64,000 bases of DNA from NCBI RefSeq assembly GCF_028554725.1, contig NC_071670.1, forward strand, positions 5,880,501 to 5,944,500. Direction: 5' to 3'. The translations under genes were made by a program, and so were the position numbers. The DNA comes from Zeugodacus cucurbitae. Its lineage: Eukaryota > Arthropoda > Insecta > Diptera > Tephritidae. Of the stretch, positions 24,901 to 33,300 are shown piece by piece (position 1 is the first letter of the stretch; each line of letters starts with the position of its first letter). Under the pieces are notes generated by a model. That model had not been told where the DNA came from. It did no database searches and saw nothing but the letters and a program-made list of their open reading frames with translations.

Positions 24901-26673
24901 ATGGTTTCGAAATCACACAGTTCTAATTTAATAGTTTCTATACTTCACTGTCAAATATAATGAATTTTTGAAGTTTATTGAGAAGAGAGTTAAAATATAC
25001 TCAACATTCCTAAGATTGCATAACAGAATTTAAATCAGAATAATTAAAAAAAGTTCTAGTTCTATGGGTGAGAAAGACCATGCTCATTCTTCTTGAAAAT
25101 TAACTCTCCAGCTCAGCGATCCATAACATTTTTATGGAATAGCTACGGAGATCTATAAACTAATATGACATCGTTGAATATAATGTTAAGTATCATACAG
25201 AACTCTTACATGGAACCCTTCAGAGAGCTCATTGGATCGGACAAATTTGAAAGAAAATTATTTATTTAGACCACTTACATGAGGTTATAGAGAAAAGCAG
25301 ATAGAGATACTGAATTTTATTTGTACTTTATACTGTACTGTATGGATCTGACGGACCAAATCAAAGATAGTTTATAACTCCATTAAAATCAAATTCACTA
25401 CGATCTTCAGTTGACCTTAACAGAAAATATTGTTCATATTGATCTCTGAGGAAGCGTAGAAATCATCAACGACAAGTTGTTCAATTTGTTACTAATATTT
25501 ATATAGTGTAGTGAAAGTCAAAGGTGAAATATACGAGGTATGTTCAAAAAATAACGGTAATTTGTGTTTTTTGAAAACTATGTTTCTTTATTTGACTACA
25601 TTATTGCTTTCGCCTTCAAGTCTAGTCTCCTTATTCGATATTATGCACGTATTCCAGCGCTATAAGCTGAGAGCCTATAGCTCTTTGAACGATTTCTCGT
25701 ACGCTTGTAAAACGATGACCCTTTAAGGTTCTCTTTATTTTTGGAAAAAGTCACAAGGAGGCATATCTGGCGAATATGGAGACTGGGTCATAGTTACAGT
25801 ATTGTTTTTTGCCACGAAGAAACAATGAAGTGTGAGATTTCAACAAACGAAATCGCCAAGCTCATAAAAACACGTCTAAGCGTAGCAGCTGGTACAGACA
25901 AAGTAAGCTATAATCATTGAAAATATTATTGTTCTTCAAGAGCATGTATATCAAAATAATAAAAAAATAAGAAAAGAAAAGATTTGGACATTTGACTTTT
26001 AACTTTCAAAATTCCCGTTAAACACCTCCTAGATGTCAGGTCTGGTGTGGCATGTCTTTAAGGAGCTTAAAATTGCTAGTGTTATGAAAATTTTTGACTG
26101 TAATAAATGTATTTTTCCGAAGATAAACGAGACTATATACATCAAAGAAGTCTCCGAAGTCATTCTATACAGTTAAGGACTGCTACCGTTTATCGGAGTT
26201 TTCATAGGACTTTTATAATGTTAAAGACTGTCACCTTGACATAAATTATCATATATCCTATATAGCTACACTGTACTGTCAGCAAAACTGGGGTCTTCAC
26301 AGGATACAACTAAGGACTGTCACTTTAACAGAAGTCTTCCAAGTCCCGCACACAGTTAAGGACTTAAGGACTGACGTTTTAACACAGCGTCTAAAGTATT
26401 TTTTATTGCTTAAGATTTTCACTTTAACAAAAGTTTTCTAAGCTCCTCAAGTCAAGGACTGTCACTTTGACAGAGGTCTCCATATTACAAAAAAATTAAT
26501 TTCACAGCAGAAAAGGCTTTAATTTGTGGTTACTTCTAATATATAGTATATATGTAAATCGATAATCATATATCGATTTGATGTCAGGACTAGATAGTAA
26601 ACGAACTTATATAACACTACACAGTAAGTCCTTATGTACCAGTTGTGCTGCTGAGGCCCCAATGATCTTCCAT
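6955..26673 (-). CDS. Canonical NCKX (SLC24) K-dependent Na/Ca exchanger, spliced
   Basis: Well-supported exons: 11950-11777, 11580-11393, 11302-11116, 8928-8371, 8300-8199 and 7292-6955 (stop TGA). They read in one frame through GT/AG junctions for 515 codons. A probable start exon is 26673-26640, and a possible cassette exon is 10906-10826; both are listed separately. Without the cassette the protein is 526 aa. Landmarks in order: INCTQPAIDDFPKDLF, alpha repeat 1 (NDVAGATFMAAATSAPELF, then GTIVGSAVFNIL), LDWWPLTRD, and a loop of about 150 residues rich in Asn, Thr and Ala with an acidic DEEVEEE stretch. Then come WIIIWPIHLLFRIAIPDC, alpha repeat 2 (IPDSVMGITFLAAGTSVPE, then GSNTFDILLCLGVPW), and a hydrophobic tail. 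All residues known to bind Ca2+ and K+ in the family appear intact, so this should be a working membrane exchanger. Drosophila candidates are zyd (CG2893) or Nckx30C-type genes; I cannot choose between them from sequence alone. Confidence 0.85.
7440..7710 (-). mobile_element. Jockey-like non-LTR retrotransposon tail (fragment)
   Basis: The minus strand encodes a short frame with a zinc-knuckle-like pattern, NKCTACNESPLDANYICTCP, then LWTDLVEKVSFLRLLLDELD. This pattern is typical of the extreme C-terminus of jockey/I-type reverse-transcriptase polyproteins, after the RNase H or RT domain. Only about 80 codons remain, with no domain upstream and no poly(A) tail, so it is a dead remnant. It lies in the last intron of the canonical NCKX gene. 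Confidence 0.6.
7850..8185. repeat. Dispersed repeat family, two tandem units (second locus)
   Basis: Contains the family hallmark cccacgagagtcagttctgt, then ccggaattgttccggatttt, a ccaagggctgt block and ataaccctgt. A second diverged unit follows at about 8100-8180 (ccggttctacggattgacct). It is related to the loci at 3950 and 34900. It lies in the final NCKX intron. Confidence 0.5.
9385..9935. repeat. Tandem minisatellite, period about 122 bp, about five copies
   Basis: The anchor tacatctctgaataata (and variants) occurs near 9418, 9543, 9664, 9787 and 9844. Each is preceded by ccgataatgggaatactatt-like sequence and followed by a ccggaaagctaaagaattcc-like segment. The last copy is truncated. 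It lies in the NCKX intron between exons 8928 and 11116. Confidence 0.75.
10826..10906 (-). CDS. Possible cassette exon of the canonical NCKX gene (cytoplasmic loop)
   Basis: This 81-bp stretch is open, flanked by an AG acceptor (atttag) and a GT donor (cag|gttgat). It enters and leaves in phase 1, exactly as the flanking exons 11116 and 8928 need. It would add 27 residues rich in Arg and Ser (ARSRSRSSNCS). It is distinctly GC-richer than the surrounding intron. It would insert into the cytoplasmic loop, where NCKX genes are known to vary by splicing. It could still be chance, because the pyrimidine tract is poor. Confidence 0.4.
11951..17600. other. Large NCKX intron, left part: AT-rich, no gene seen
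   Basis: From about 11970 to 12900 the sequence is nearly pure A/T. The rest is ordinary non-coding sequence. A GC-richer patch at 14460-14580 contains a minus-strand initiator-like TCAGAC and a short ATG frame (MSQRKTSGK). It could be an alternative 5' exon or an enhancer, but I cannot support either. Confidence 0.5.
17600..18135. repeat. Palindrome-centred tandem array 1 (GTGATTTT...AAAATCAC)
   Basis: An imperfect hairpin unit of about 29-30 bp recurs near 17616, 17710, 17810, 17904, 17982 and 18074, with a half-unit near 18117. The copy at 17710-17739 has perfect 8-bp arms, GTGATTTT and AAAATCAC, around a cgtttgacagttgt loop. Spacing is about 80-100 bp and the sequence between units is much less conserved. 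Confidence 0.8.
18236..18725. repeat. Palindrome-centred tandem array 2 (ATAACCCTCGAGGGTAT)
   Basis: The near-perfect palindrome aaaataaccctcgagggtat, or a variant of it, occurs near 18246, 18358, 18433, 18527 and 18630. Each is followed by a spacer with ttctttataataattcaa and cacaactgcatc-like sequence. The period is about 95-110 bp and there are about five copies. Confidence 0.8.
18760..20170. repeat. Palindrome-centred tandem array 3 (AAATTTCCC...GGGTAATTT), higher-order
   Basis: Foldback cores such as aaatttcccacctagggtaa occur near 18943, 19068, 19238, 19329, 19520, 19616, 19743, 19913 and 19998. Interspersed blocks recur in order: gttacaacagaat, attcgttagatgtattgcag, and tcggttgcaaaaaatttcct. 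Together they form a higher-order unit of a few hundred bases repeated about three times. No coding content. Confidence 0.8.
20725..21215. repeat. Dispersed ~170-bp repeat, two copies (third at 23040-23230)
   Basis: Each copy runs through ttataccagttgtg..cgattcgccaaa, then an aaaatatcataa or aacgatatctaat segment, then tattcttggaagatttttct and a ctactct/cactctt..tttttaa end. The copies at about 20725-20885 and 21050-21215 are in the same orientation as the one near 23040-23230. Identity is unknown. Confidence 0.6.
23040..23230. repeat. Third copy of the gattcgccaaa dispersed repeat
   Basis: Contains tgtttgttcgattcgccaaa and tatctaatttgtattcttgg as in the two copies at 20.7-21.2 kb, followed by ctctaatttttaactagagg. 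Confidence 0.55.
23330..23402 (+). mobile_element. Small fragment of an RTE-like non-LTR element
   Basis: The run acccaccacataaaaacgaa through gtaccaatgaa and cctcggatgagaca matches, on the opposite strand, the 5' leader at about 33100-33155 of the larger RTE-like fragment. Only about 70 bp remain. Confidence 0.55.
25530..25930 (-). mobile_element. Degenerate mariner-like transposase C-terminus with terminal sequence
   Basis: Begins with cgaggtatgttcaaaaaata, the terminal style of one class of insect Tc1/mariner elements. Reading on the minus strand, broken frames recall the end of such transposases (a DFF..PKxKRTLKG..F-like stretch, then a W-K-R-x-x-K-C motif), interrupted by frameshifts and stops. 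Only the 3' end is present. Confidence 0.45.
26110..26500. repeat. Short tandem repeat array, about 60-bp units
   Basis: The motif taaggactgtcactttgaca, followed by gaagtcttcc or variants, recurs near 26173, 26223, 26312, 26360, 26405 and 26450. Units are diverged. The array lies just downstream of the putative first exon of the canonical NCKX gene. Confidence 0.6.
26640..26673 (-). CDS. Putative first coding exon of the canonical NCKX gene
   Basis: ATG at 26673-26671 sits in a good fly start context (agcaaacATGG) and opens MEDHWGLSSTT. The only GT before the next in-frame stop is at 26639, giving a phase-1 donor that matches the phase required by the acceptor at 11950 (g|at, Asp). The paralogue at 3712 also starts with a very short first coding exon in the same phase. 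Against it, the donor gtacat is weak, the intron would be 14.7 kb, and no signal peptide results. Moderate inference only. Confidence 0.4.
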
Positions 26674-28330
26674 GTTTGCTGCTAAAACTTGTACTCCTTG
26701 ACAGCGGCGAAGCGTTAATTCTGCGCTTATTAGCTGAGATGCCGACACTGAGTGAAGACTTGAGTGCACCTGTACTCAGCGTTTTTTTTTTTGTCAGCTA
26801 TGGAATTCTAAAATACGTTTTTTTGTTTTCACACACAATTTCAACTCTTACGCGCGATTTCACATAAATTTCTTCGCATTAACGGAGCACAAAAAAGTGA
26901 TTAGTGATTTTGAAGAATTGATAAGAAGTATCTTCGCTAATATGCTGACATAATTTTTGGTTTTTTGATTTTTCGTTTATTTTTGTTTTTATGGATTGCT
27001 ACTTTATCACTGGTACTGAGAAAAAATGTTTATTTGCGTTGTACGACACTCGCGCACTAGTCGACGGTATAATCCAGCCACCGCAAACGAAATGCTCGCA
27101 CTGCCCGCAAACGTTTACTAATTCACGCGCTGTACCAACGCCATGCGCGTCTTAGTCGTTTGTTGTCGTCGTCGTCACCGTCGTCACCACCCGGATCGAG
27201 TGTACGCCACTCGCTACTAAACGCGACCGGATACCGTTTAAGCTCGTATTACAGCTTTCGGCAAATCTTCTGAGACTAACGGCGACCATACACACTGCTT
27301 AAGCTAACTTGCAACACAAGTATATACGACATTTGATACATATATATCTATGTATAATATATATAACGGTATATATGTATGCCGTCAATGATAATCGTTT
27401 GCGTCTTTCCGTCTTCGTTTGCGCCGTCGTTCACGTTGTCGGCTTTTTGTATGTCGCGGTCGTGTGCCGCCTTAGACGACCGATTGTCGTCGTCTTTACC
27501 GCGTTTAATGTTGCGCGCTGCCGAGTACCAATCATTCGATTTTCAACATCCTATTGTTGCTTAAATTGTTTTTGCCGTTGTTGTTGTAATAATTTAATTT
27601 TCGGTGCTTAGTCAAAGGAATTAAGTATAAAGTGACTTGAATTTGAAATTTGCCGCGCGTACTAAACGCAAGCCGCCATTGCCAGTGTCGTCGAATAGCA
27701 TACTGAACGGCGGGTCAACGTGATGCACCGCGCCGAGTGTCGTTTGACTCGGACTCATTCGCTGACACAGCCTCAGCTTCAGCAAAAATACAGCGACGAC
27801 GCAAGCGTAATCCATGACAATTGACAGTGATGGCAACAATTGTCGCTGCCAAGCGTATATATGTACATATATATATGTTTCCATGTGTATTTATGTATTT
27901 AACGCGCTGCGGCAGGTCGCATGAAAAGCGTGGCAAACGGAAAGCGCTATTTGTTGACGCGTTACGCTCGTATATAGCTTATATTGTATGTATGTATGTA
28001 TGTATTGCGCCCGCCACCGGCCGCAGCTCAATCAGTTAGTTCGCCGCTCGCTTGTGTTTTTAAGCTGCAGCATCGCATTTGTCGGAGGCGCATTGAGCAA
28101 CCCCAAATTTGAGCGGTCGCGGCAAGGTGCGGCTTGATTGCGCACCCACCCACCCAACGCGGCAATATGCCTATTTACAAGTATACCGAAATGCTTGTTT
28201 TTGAGTTAATTTGTTGTTGTATAAATGTAGGTTTTTATAATGTCTGACGCGATACCTTATACTAATATACTCGTACATAAATATCTACATAGGTATGAGG
28301 TAGAAGCGGCGCGCGACACAGCCGAAATGC
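26674..28330. promoter_or_regulatory. GC-richer island upstream of the NCKX start: candidate 5' UTR and promoter
   Basis: This 1.6-kb block is clearly less AT-rich than its surroundings, with many CpG dinucleotides near 27040-27240 and 27400-28150. A minus-strand initiator-like TCAGTACC lies at about 27011-27018. It could be the promoter and leader of the canonical NCKX gene, perhaps with alternative leader exons. Frames here are short and lack family features. Confidence 0.3.
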
Positions 28331-28369
28331 CATTCGTCGGTATTGGAAGAGTATTAATGAACTAAGAAA

Positions 28370-28880
28370 GTCATTAAAAATTATTAAAAAAAAATATAAA
28401 AAAATAATAATATATAATACAACAGAATATAATAATTAAACAATAAATGAAATATTAAATTTAAAAAAAATTGCAACAACAAAAAATAAATATAAAAACA
28501 AAAATAAAATATTTTTCAGGTTTAAATTTTTTTCATTTGTTAAATTAATTTTAATTTTTTTTAGTAATTTTTTATTTAGTTCAATTTTATTTTTTTACAT
28601 AAATTTAAATTTACAAATTTTTGCACATAATATGGATTAAATATAAAATTAAAAAAAAAAAATAAAAATAAAAACCAAAGTAAATATTAAAATTTCTTGT
28701 GTTTGGAATTAGTAAAAATAAATAAAGTAACACCAAAAAATAAAAAAAATATATATAATGAATAAATTTAAATAATAATATTAGATCCAGTAAAAATAAA
28801 TTCATATTTTGGCATCAAACCGAAGGTTTTATTTAGCTTAGTTAGAATGATCCGATCGATCCAAGTCAAATACGAAATGT
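28370..28880. other. A/T-only low-complexity block
   Basis: Almost pure A and T with homopolymer runs. No gene or element seen. Confidence 0.6.
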
Positions 28881-28949
28881 GTCCAAGAAAACGAAACAAT
28901 TTTTTGGAAAAAAATATTTTTTCAATTGTCCACATTAATATTGTCGCCT

Positions 28950-30115
28950 TTAAAATAATCCCCATTCTCATAATGCACTTATATCAGCGCTTCTTACAAA
29001 CGTAGAAACACTTCTCCAACTCGATTTTTGGAATAGTCTTTGGTTCTTTCAGCGATTTCTCGTATGCTAAAACGACGCCACTTATCTATAGTTCTGGAAG
29101 TAGTAAAAAGTCACATAGAGTCATGTCTACTGCATGTGGGGACTGGAGCCACGTTACAGTATTACTTTTGTCTAAGAATTCACGAACAAGCAACGAAGTG
29201 TGATCATAAATACAGATCTAAACTTAGCGGCTTTAACTGATATAGTAAGCAATGAATACAGCTGAAAATTTTGTCATATTTCAGTGGCATCTATAGCGGC
29301 AAAAAAATAATAACGTCGATTTTTTTTTAATTTTTTTTAATGCGTATTTTTACCAGCGAAATAATTCTCCATAGGCAGAAATATATAGTAGTCACTTGGT
29401 GTCAGTTCCGAACTGTAAAGTCTATACATAAGAACCAACCCAGTAAGCTCTCGGAGCTTCTTGCGAGTCCCACTAAAGATGCCTGGCGATTACTTCCTAT
29501 AGACTATCTAATTGTTGACAGTGCAAATCCGAATTAAGAGTTTAAAAGTCAATCGGTGCCAGGTCCAGACTATAAGATAGATGAGTAAGAACCTCCCAAC
29601 CATGTTTTCGGGACTTCCGCCGAGTCCCACAAATTTTGTATCTGACGTGACGTTGTCCTGATGGAACACAATTCCACCGCTATTGATCAAAGCTTGCCAC
29701 ATCTAGGCGTTTGTTTCCTTCAGACTGTCCAATTTTGGTGCCAGAAATGTGCCATAGACAGGAACAGTCAATCGAACCCGGTCCAGTAAGATAAGATGGA
29801 TGCGTAGGAGCTTCTCAACCAAGTTTCCGAAGATTCTGGTGAGTCCCAATAATGTTGTACCTGACCCGCCATTGTCCAGATGGAACATAATTCCTCTGTT
29901 ACCAAAGCCACCCGCTGCTGGTTGATTACTTGACAGTATTGGACCTAAGAGTTCAATCGTAGAAAGCAGTTCGTCAATACTGGCGACGGTCCCTTTGACT
30001 CCGTACTTACCGCGACTCCACCCCGCCCGTTTTCGCTTGGCCTTGTCGTAAATTACCCAATTTTCTTAATTAGTAACCATCCGCTTCAGAAATTGATCGA
30101 TCTTGTTTTCAAAAA
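28950..30115 (-). pseudogene. Degenerate mariner transposase remnants with internal duplication
   Basis: Minus-strand reading shows NKIDQFLKRMVTN, then ENWVIYDKAKRKR near 30015-30110, GGIVFHQDNVTSDT near 29640-29675 and MFHLDNGGSGTT near 29850-29888. These correspond to the catalytic and DDE-containing core of mariner transposases. Frames are broken by many stops, and the core is duplicated: the blocks at about 29700-29900, 29505-29700 and a weaker one at 29380-29505 are diverged copies of about 190 bp. A separate C-terminal piece at 28950-29290 resembles the fragment at 25530. No intact element survives. Confidence 0.55.
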
Positions 30116-30569
30116 TGTTTGTTTACAACTTTTAAGTGACTTTTAATTATTTATTTTCTTTTTGTTTTGCTGTAAACATAGCACGCATTTCAATTGTTAA
30201 AAAATTGTGCAAATATTTAGCAAAACACAATTTTAAATAGGGTTATATATAGGATGAGGCTTGGCCGCAGTTTAATTTGGCTACGCGTTATGCACACGCG
30301 CCAACGCATTCAGCCATTTTAATTACAAACTTTTTGTTTTATTTTGTTATTATATTGTTTTTGTAGAGTTTTGACCGTGATTTTGTTGTCTGGTAGCATA
30401 CAACTTCGCCTAGTGTACAGTGCGTATGAGTAACATCTAACGATACAGTCACTGTGCATTGAATTATGTACGATGGCACAACGATTTCGTAAAATAAGAA
30501 GAAGATAATTATTTTGTGTAACTTTATTGGTCATTTCAAGCAGGTTTTTGTCCATTCTTCATTATTTCA

Positions 30570-31315
30570 AGGCTTCTTGAAAACCTTTCAAATACTCTTT
30601 CGAGAGAGATAAAAAGGAAAAGAAGATATTTGGAAGATCAAGATTGGAGAATGCGGCAAATAGTGACTTAAAAAGTGAATAATAAGAGCTTTCTCGATTC
30701 TTTCGAACCATTCTTCAAATACTCTTTCGGCTTGAAAGAAAGATAGAGATAGGGGTAAAAGAATAGATTTGGAGATCAAGATTTAAGAATTCTTAAGAAC
30801 TTCCTCAATTCTTCTGAGTTTTTCTAAACCTTTCGAATAGTCTTTCGTCTTGAAAGAAAGAGATTTGGCAGATCAAGATTTTAATATCCACTAAGTGTGT
30901 GGCTTAAAAAGAGAACCATAAGAGCTTCCCCGATTCTTCTTAGTGTTTCCGAAATATTTCTAATACTATTTCGGCTTGAAAGAAACGGAGGGATTGTGGC
31001 TCAGGAAGTGATTTAGAAGATCAAGATTTAAAAATTCACTAAGAGTTGGACTTTAACGTAGAAGAAGAAAAGCTATCTCAATTCTTCCAAGTATTTATAC
31101 AACCTTTCAAATACTCTTTGCGTTTGGAGAAATACAGAAGGATTATGGCTCAGAAAGGGGTTTGGAAGATCAAGATTTGAAAATTTAAAAAGAACTTTCC
31201 CGATTATTCCGAGTCTTTCTGAAATCTTTCAAATATACGTTCGGCTTATAAGAAAGAGAGTGAGAGAGAGAGATTGTGACTCAGAAAGGGATTTGGAAGA
31301 CTAAGAAAAGACAAG
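30570..31315. repeat. Tandem repeat, about 125-145-bp period, five to six copies
   Basis: The core tttcaaatactctttcggct, followed by tgaaagaaagag, recurs near 30588, 30714, 30833, 30962, 31104 and 31223. It alternates with tttggaagatcaagattt and cgattcttc..gttttc blocks. The purine-rich strand has GA runs near 31254-31274. No coding content. Confidence 0.75.
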
Positions 31316-32560
31316 TGTGGTCATGACCTTAAAGAAGCACAATTGTAAAGCGATAATCTTCTATATAGATCGAAGCGAAAATCAGAGTTTCATAGATACG
31401 CAAATGTAAATAACGGCATATGTCTCCCGCTGCATTTCACTTCTTACAAACACAGATTCACTGAATAATCAAAAATGAAATCTCAAAAATCTCATGTAGA
31501 AGAAAACCAAAAGAGACTGAATGTAGCATCAGTCGACCAAGCTCCAAAGCCACGGGCACCCAACTGTGCTACAGCCATGCGACGAGCAGCAAATCTACAA
31601 ACACAAGTTTACAAGCAATAATTTAAAAATTGTCTTTCTTCCACCGTTATCTCGGACATTATTAAGTGACAATAACTATTAAGAAGAGTGCTGCTCATAA
31701 AAGCAACGGTTCATGAGTACTGTATACACATCTAGCAATACATACATTATACATATTCTAGTTTATATTATTATTTTATTTAAAAAGACTACAATGTGTT
31801 TTTTGTTAGCATTCAACAATTTAATGCGCACACAATGAAGACGGATAAAAGTTAGACTGAAAGCATGATGAGCAAAAGTAAAGAATAAGCAGTTAAATCA
31901 GCTGTCATATGTCATGTATATGTATGTGCACTATTTATATAGGAAGTTTGGAGCCAGTCTTATTTAACACGTATGCCCATTATTTATCAGAAATTAGAAA
32001 AAAGTGAGGTTAGTTTTTGTTGTGCAAACTGAAAGCGAGTGTTTCGATGTGTCTTCATTCAGCAAAGTTCGAAAAACGATCTTAAATTATACGGTCCTGG
32101 CGTCGTCAAGCCGAAAATGCAAATATAAGATGGTATTTGAAGTAAGACGGACCTTCTTTTTGCCTCTATAAGCCTCTAATGCCATAAAACCACAAGAAGT
32201 GAGAGACTTTAGTCGCCTTAAGAGTGACTTGAGCCTCTTTTATTAAGTAAAATTATTAGATTTTAATTTCTTATCAGATCTTATTCTAGAAAGTAATTTG
32301 GATCGCTTCTTTAGTGTTCGGACTTCTTTGAACATGTCTAATATTATTTTTGGTCCAAAAGATTCGTCAAATATAGGTCGAAGGTTAGAAGTACAAAATT
32401 GAAACGGTGAACCGACAAAGAGAAATGATACTAAGGGGGCAAGTTCAAGTCTTTCCAGTGATTATTGAGGGAAAATATATTCTAATGTGCCGATGAATCA
32501 GGAATTTCTCATTAGTTTAGTATATTGAAGATACATGGTTCGTAGCACAGTTCACAGGAG
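31316..32560. other. Intergenic, no feature recognised
   Basis: Ordinary AT-rich non-coding sequence between the tandem array and the RTE-like fragment. No long open frame or family motif was found. Confidence 0.4.
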
Positions 32561-32564
32561 CTTT

Positions 32565-33300
32565 TTAAAAGAACTGTACTGAGCTTATAGGAGATTCACT
32601 AGACACTTGTAATGGGCAACCGGCCTCTACATTGGTTGTCTCTTTGAAAAGAAAGATTCGAATTGTAATTCGAGCGCTACACGAGATCTTATTAGAAGAA
32701 GAAAGAGAGGTAATTTGTGAAATGACAACTAAATGAGGGTTTTGGACATATTCCAATAATGCGCTCATAGAAAACATCATCCTTCTCTTTCGTCGGTGCC
32801 CGGGCGCAAATCCGAGATTTGTTGAAAAACTTCGCTTTGGTGACGCTCCCACCACGAATCACATGTCGAATTTGCGCTCCTTTACATGTCCGCTGTAGTG
32901 AATGTCACAAGGACCCACCTGCTTCCGTCCTTGTCCCGTCCATCGCACTTCTTGGATGCCGGTGATGCCAGCCTTTATTCTTTCGAGGACATCAACTAGC
33001 TGGGCAACAGCTTCTTCCCAATTAAGGGGCCGCATATCGGCATACCCTTAAATCATAGTCCTTAGTACGTTTGTCAGTGGTCGTCATCAAAATTGGGATC
33101 TCTCATCCGAGGCTGTTGTTTTCTATTCATTGGTACTTCGTTTTTATGTGGTGGGTCCCAAACCCTATGCACAACCGCTTGAGCGGGCTTCGTCTTCTCA
33201 CTCGCCTCCAAACGGATGTCTTCTGGCTAGCCAGAATATACTTGGTCTAAGGCCGGAATTCGTGAGCTGCTTAAGCCACATGCAAAAGAATCGTTGCTGA
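32565..33300 (-). mobile_element. RTE-like non-LTR retrotransposon: 5' leader and broken endonuclease
   Basis: Minus-strand reading gives NWEEAVAQLVDVLERIKAGI, then TGIQEVRWTGQGRKQ (about 32900-33035). After a frameshift, GGSVTKAKFFNKSRICARAP and TKEKDDVFYERI follow (about 32740-32855). This matches the AP-type endonuclease start of RTE/BovB-like elements often annotated as craniofacial-development-protein-2-like. The endonuclease normally nicks target DNA to prime reverse transcription. Stops and a frameshift break it, and the reverse-transcriptase part is absent, so it is a 5' fragment. The leader (33040-33300) is shared with the scrap at 23330. Confidence 0.65.

Larger units (their letters stand above)
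20171..26110. other. Large NCKX intron, right part, no gene seen
   Basis: Apart from the repeats listed separately, this part shows no coding exon with usable splice sites. A long frame on the plus strand at 23889-24500 is Phe/Ser-rich and reflects T-rich DNA. Simple ATGT and AT runs are common. Confidence 0.45.
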
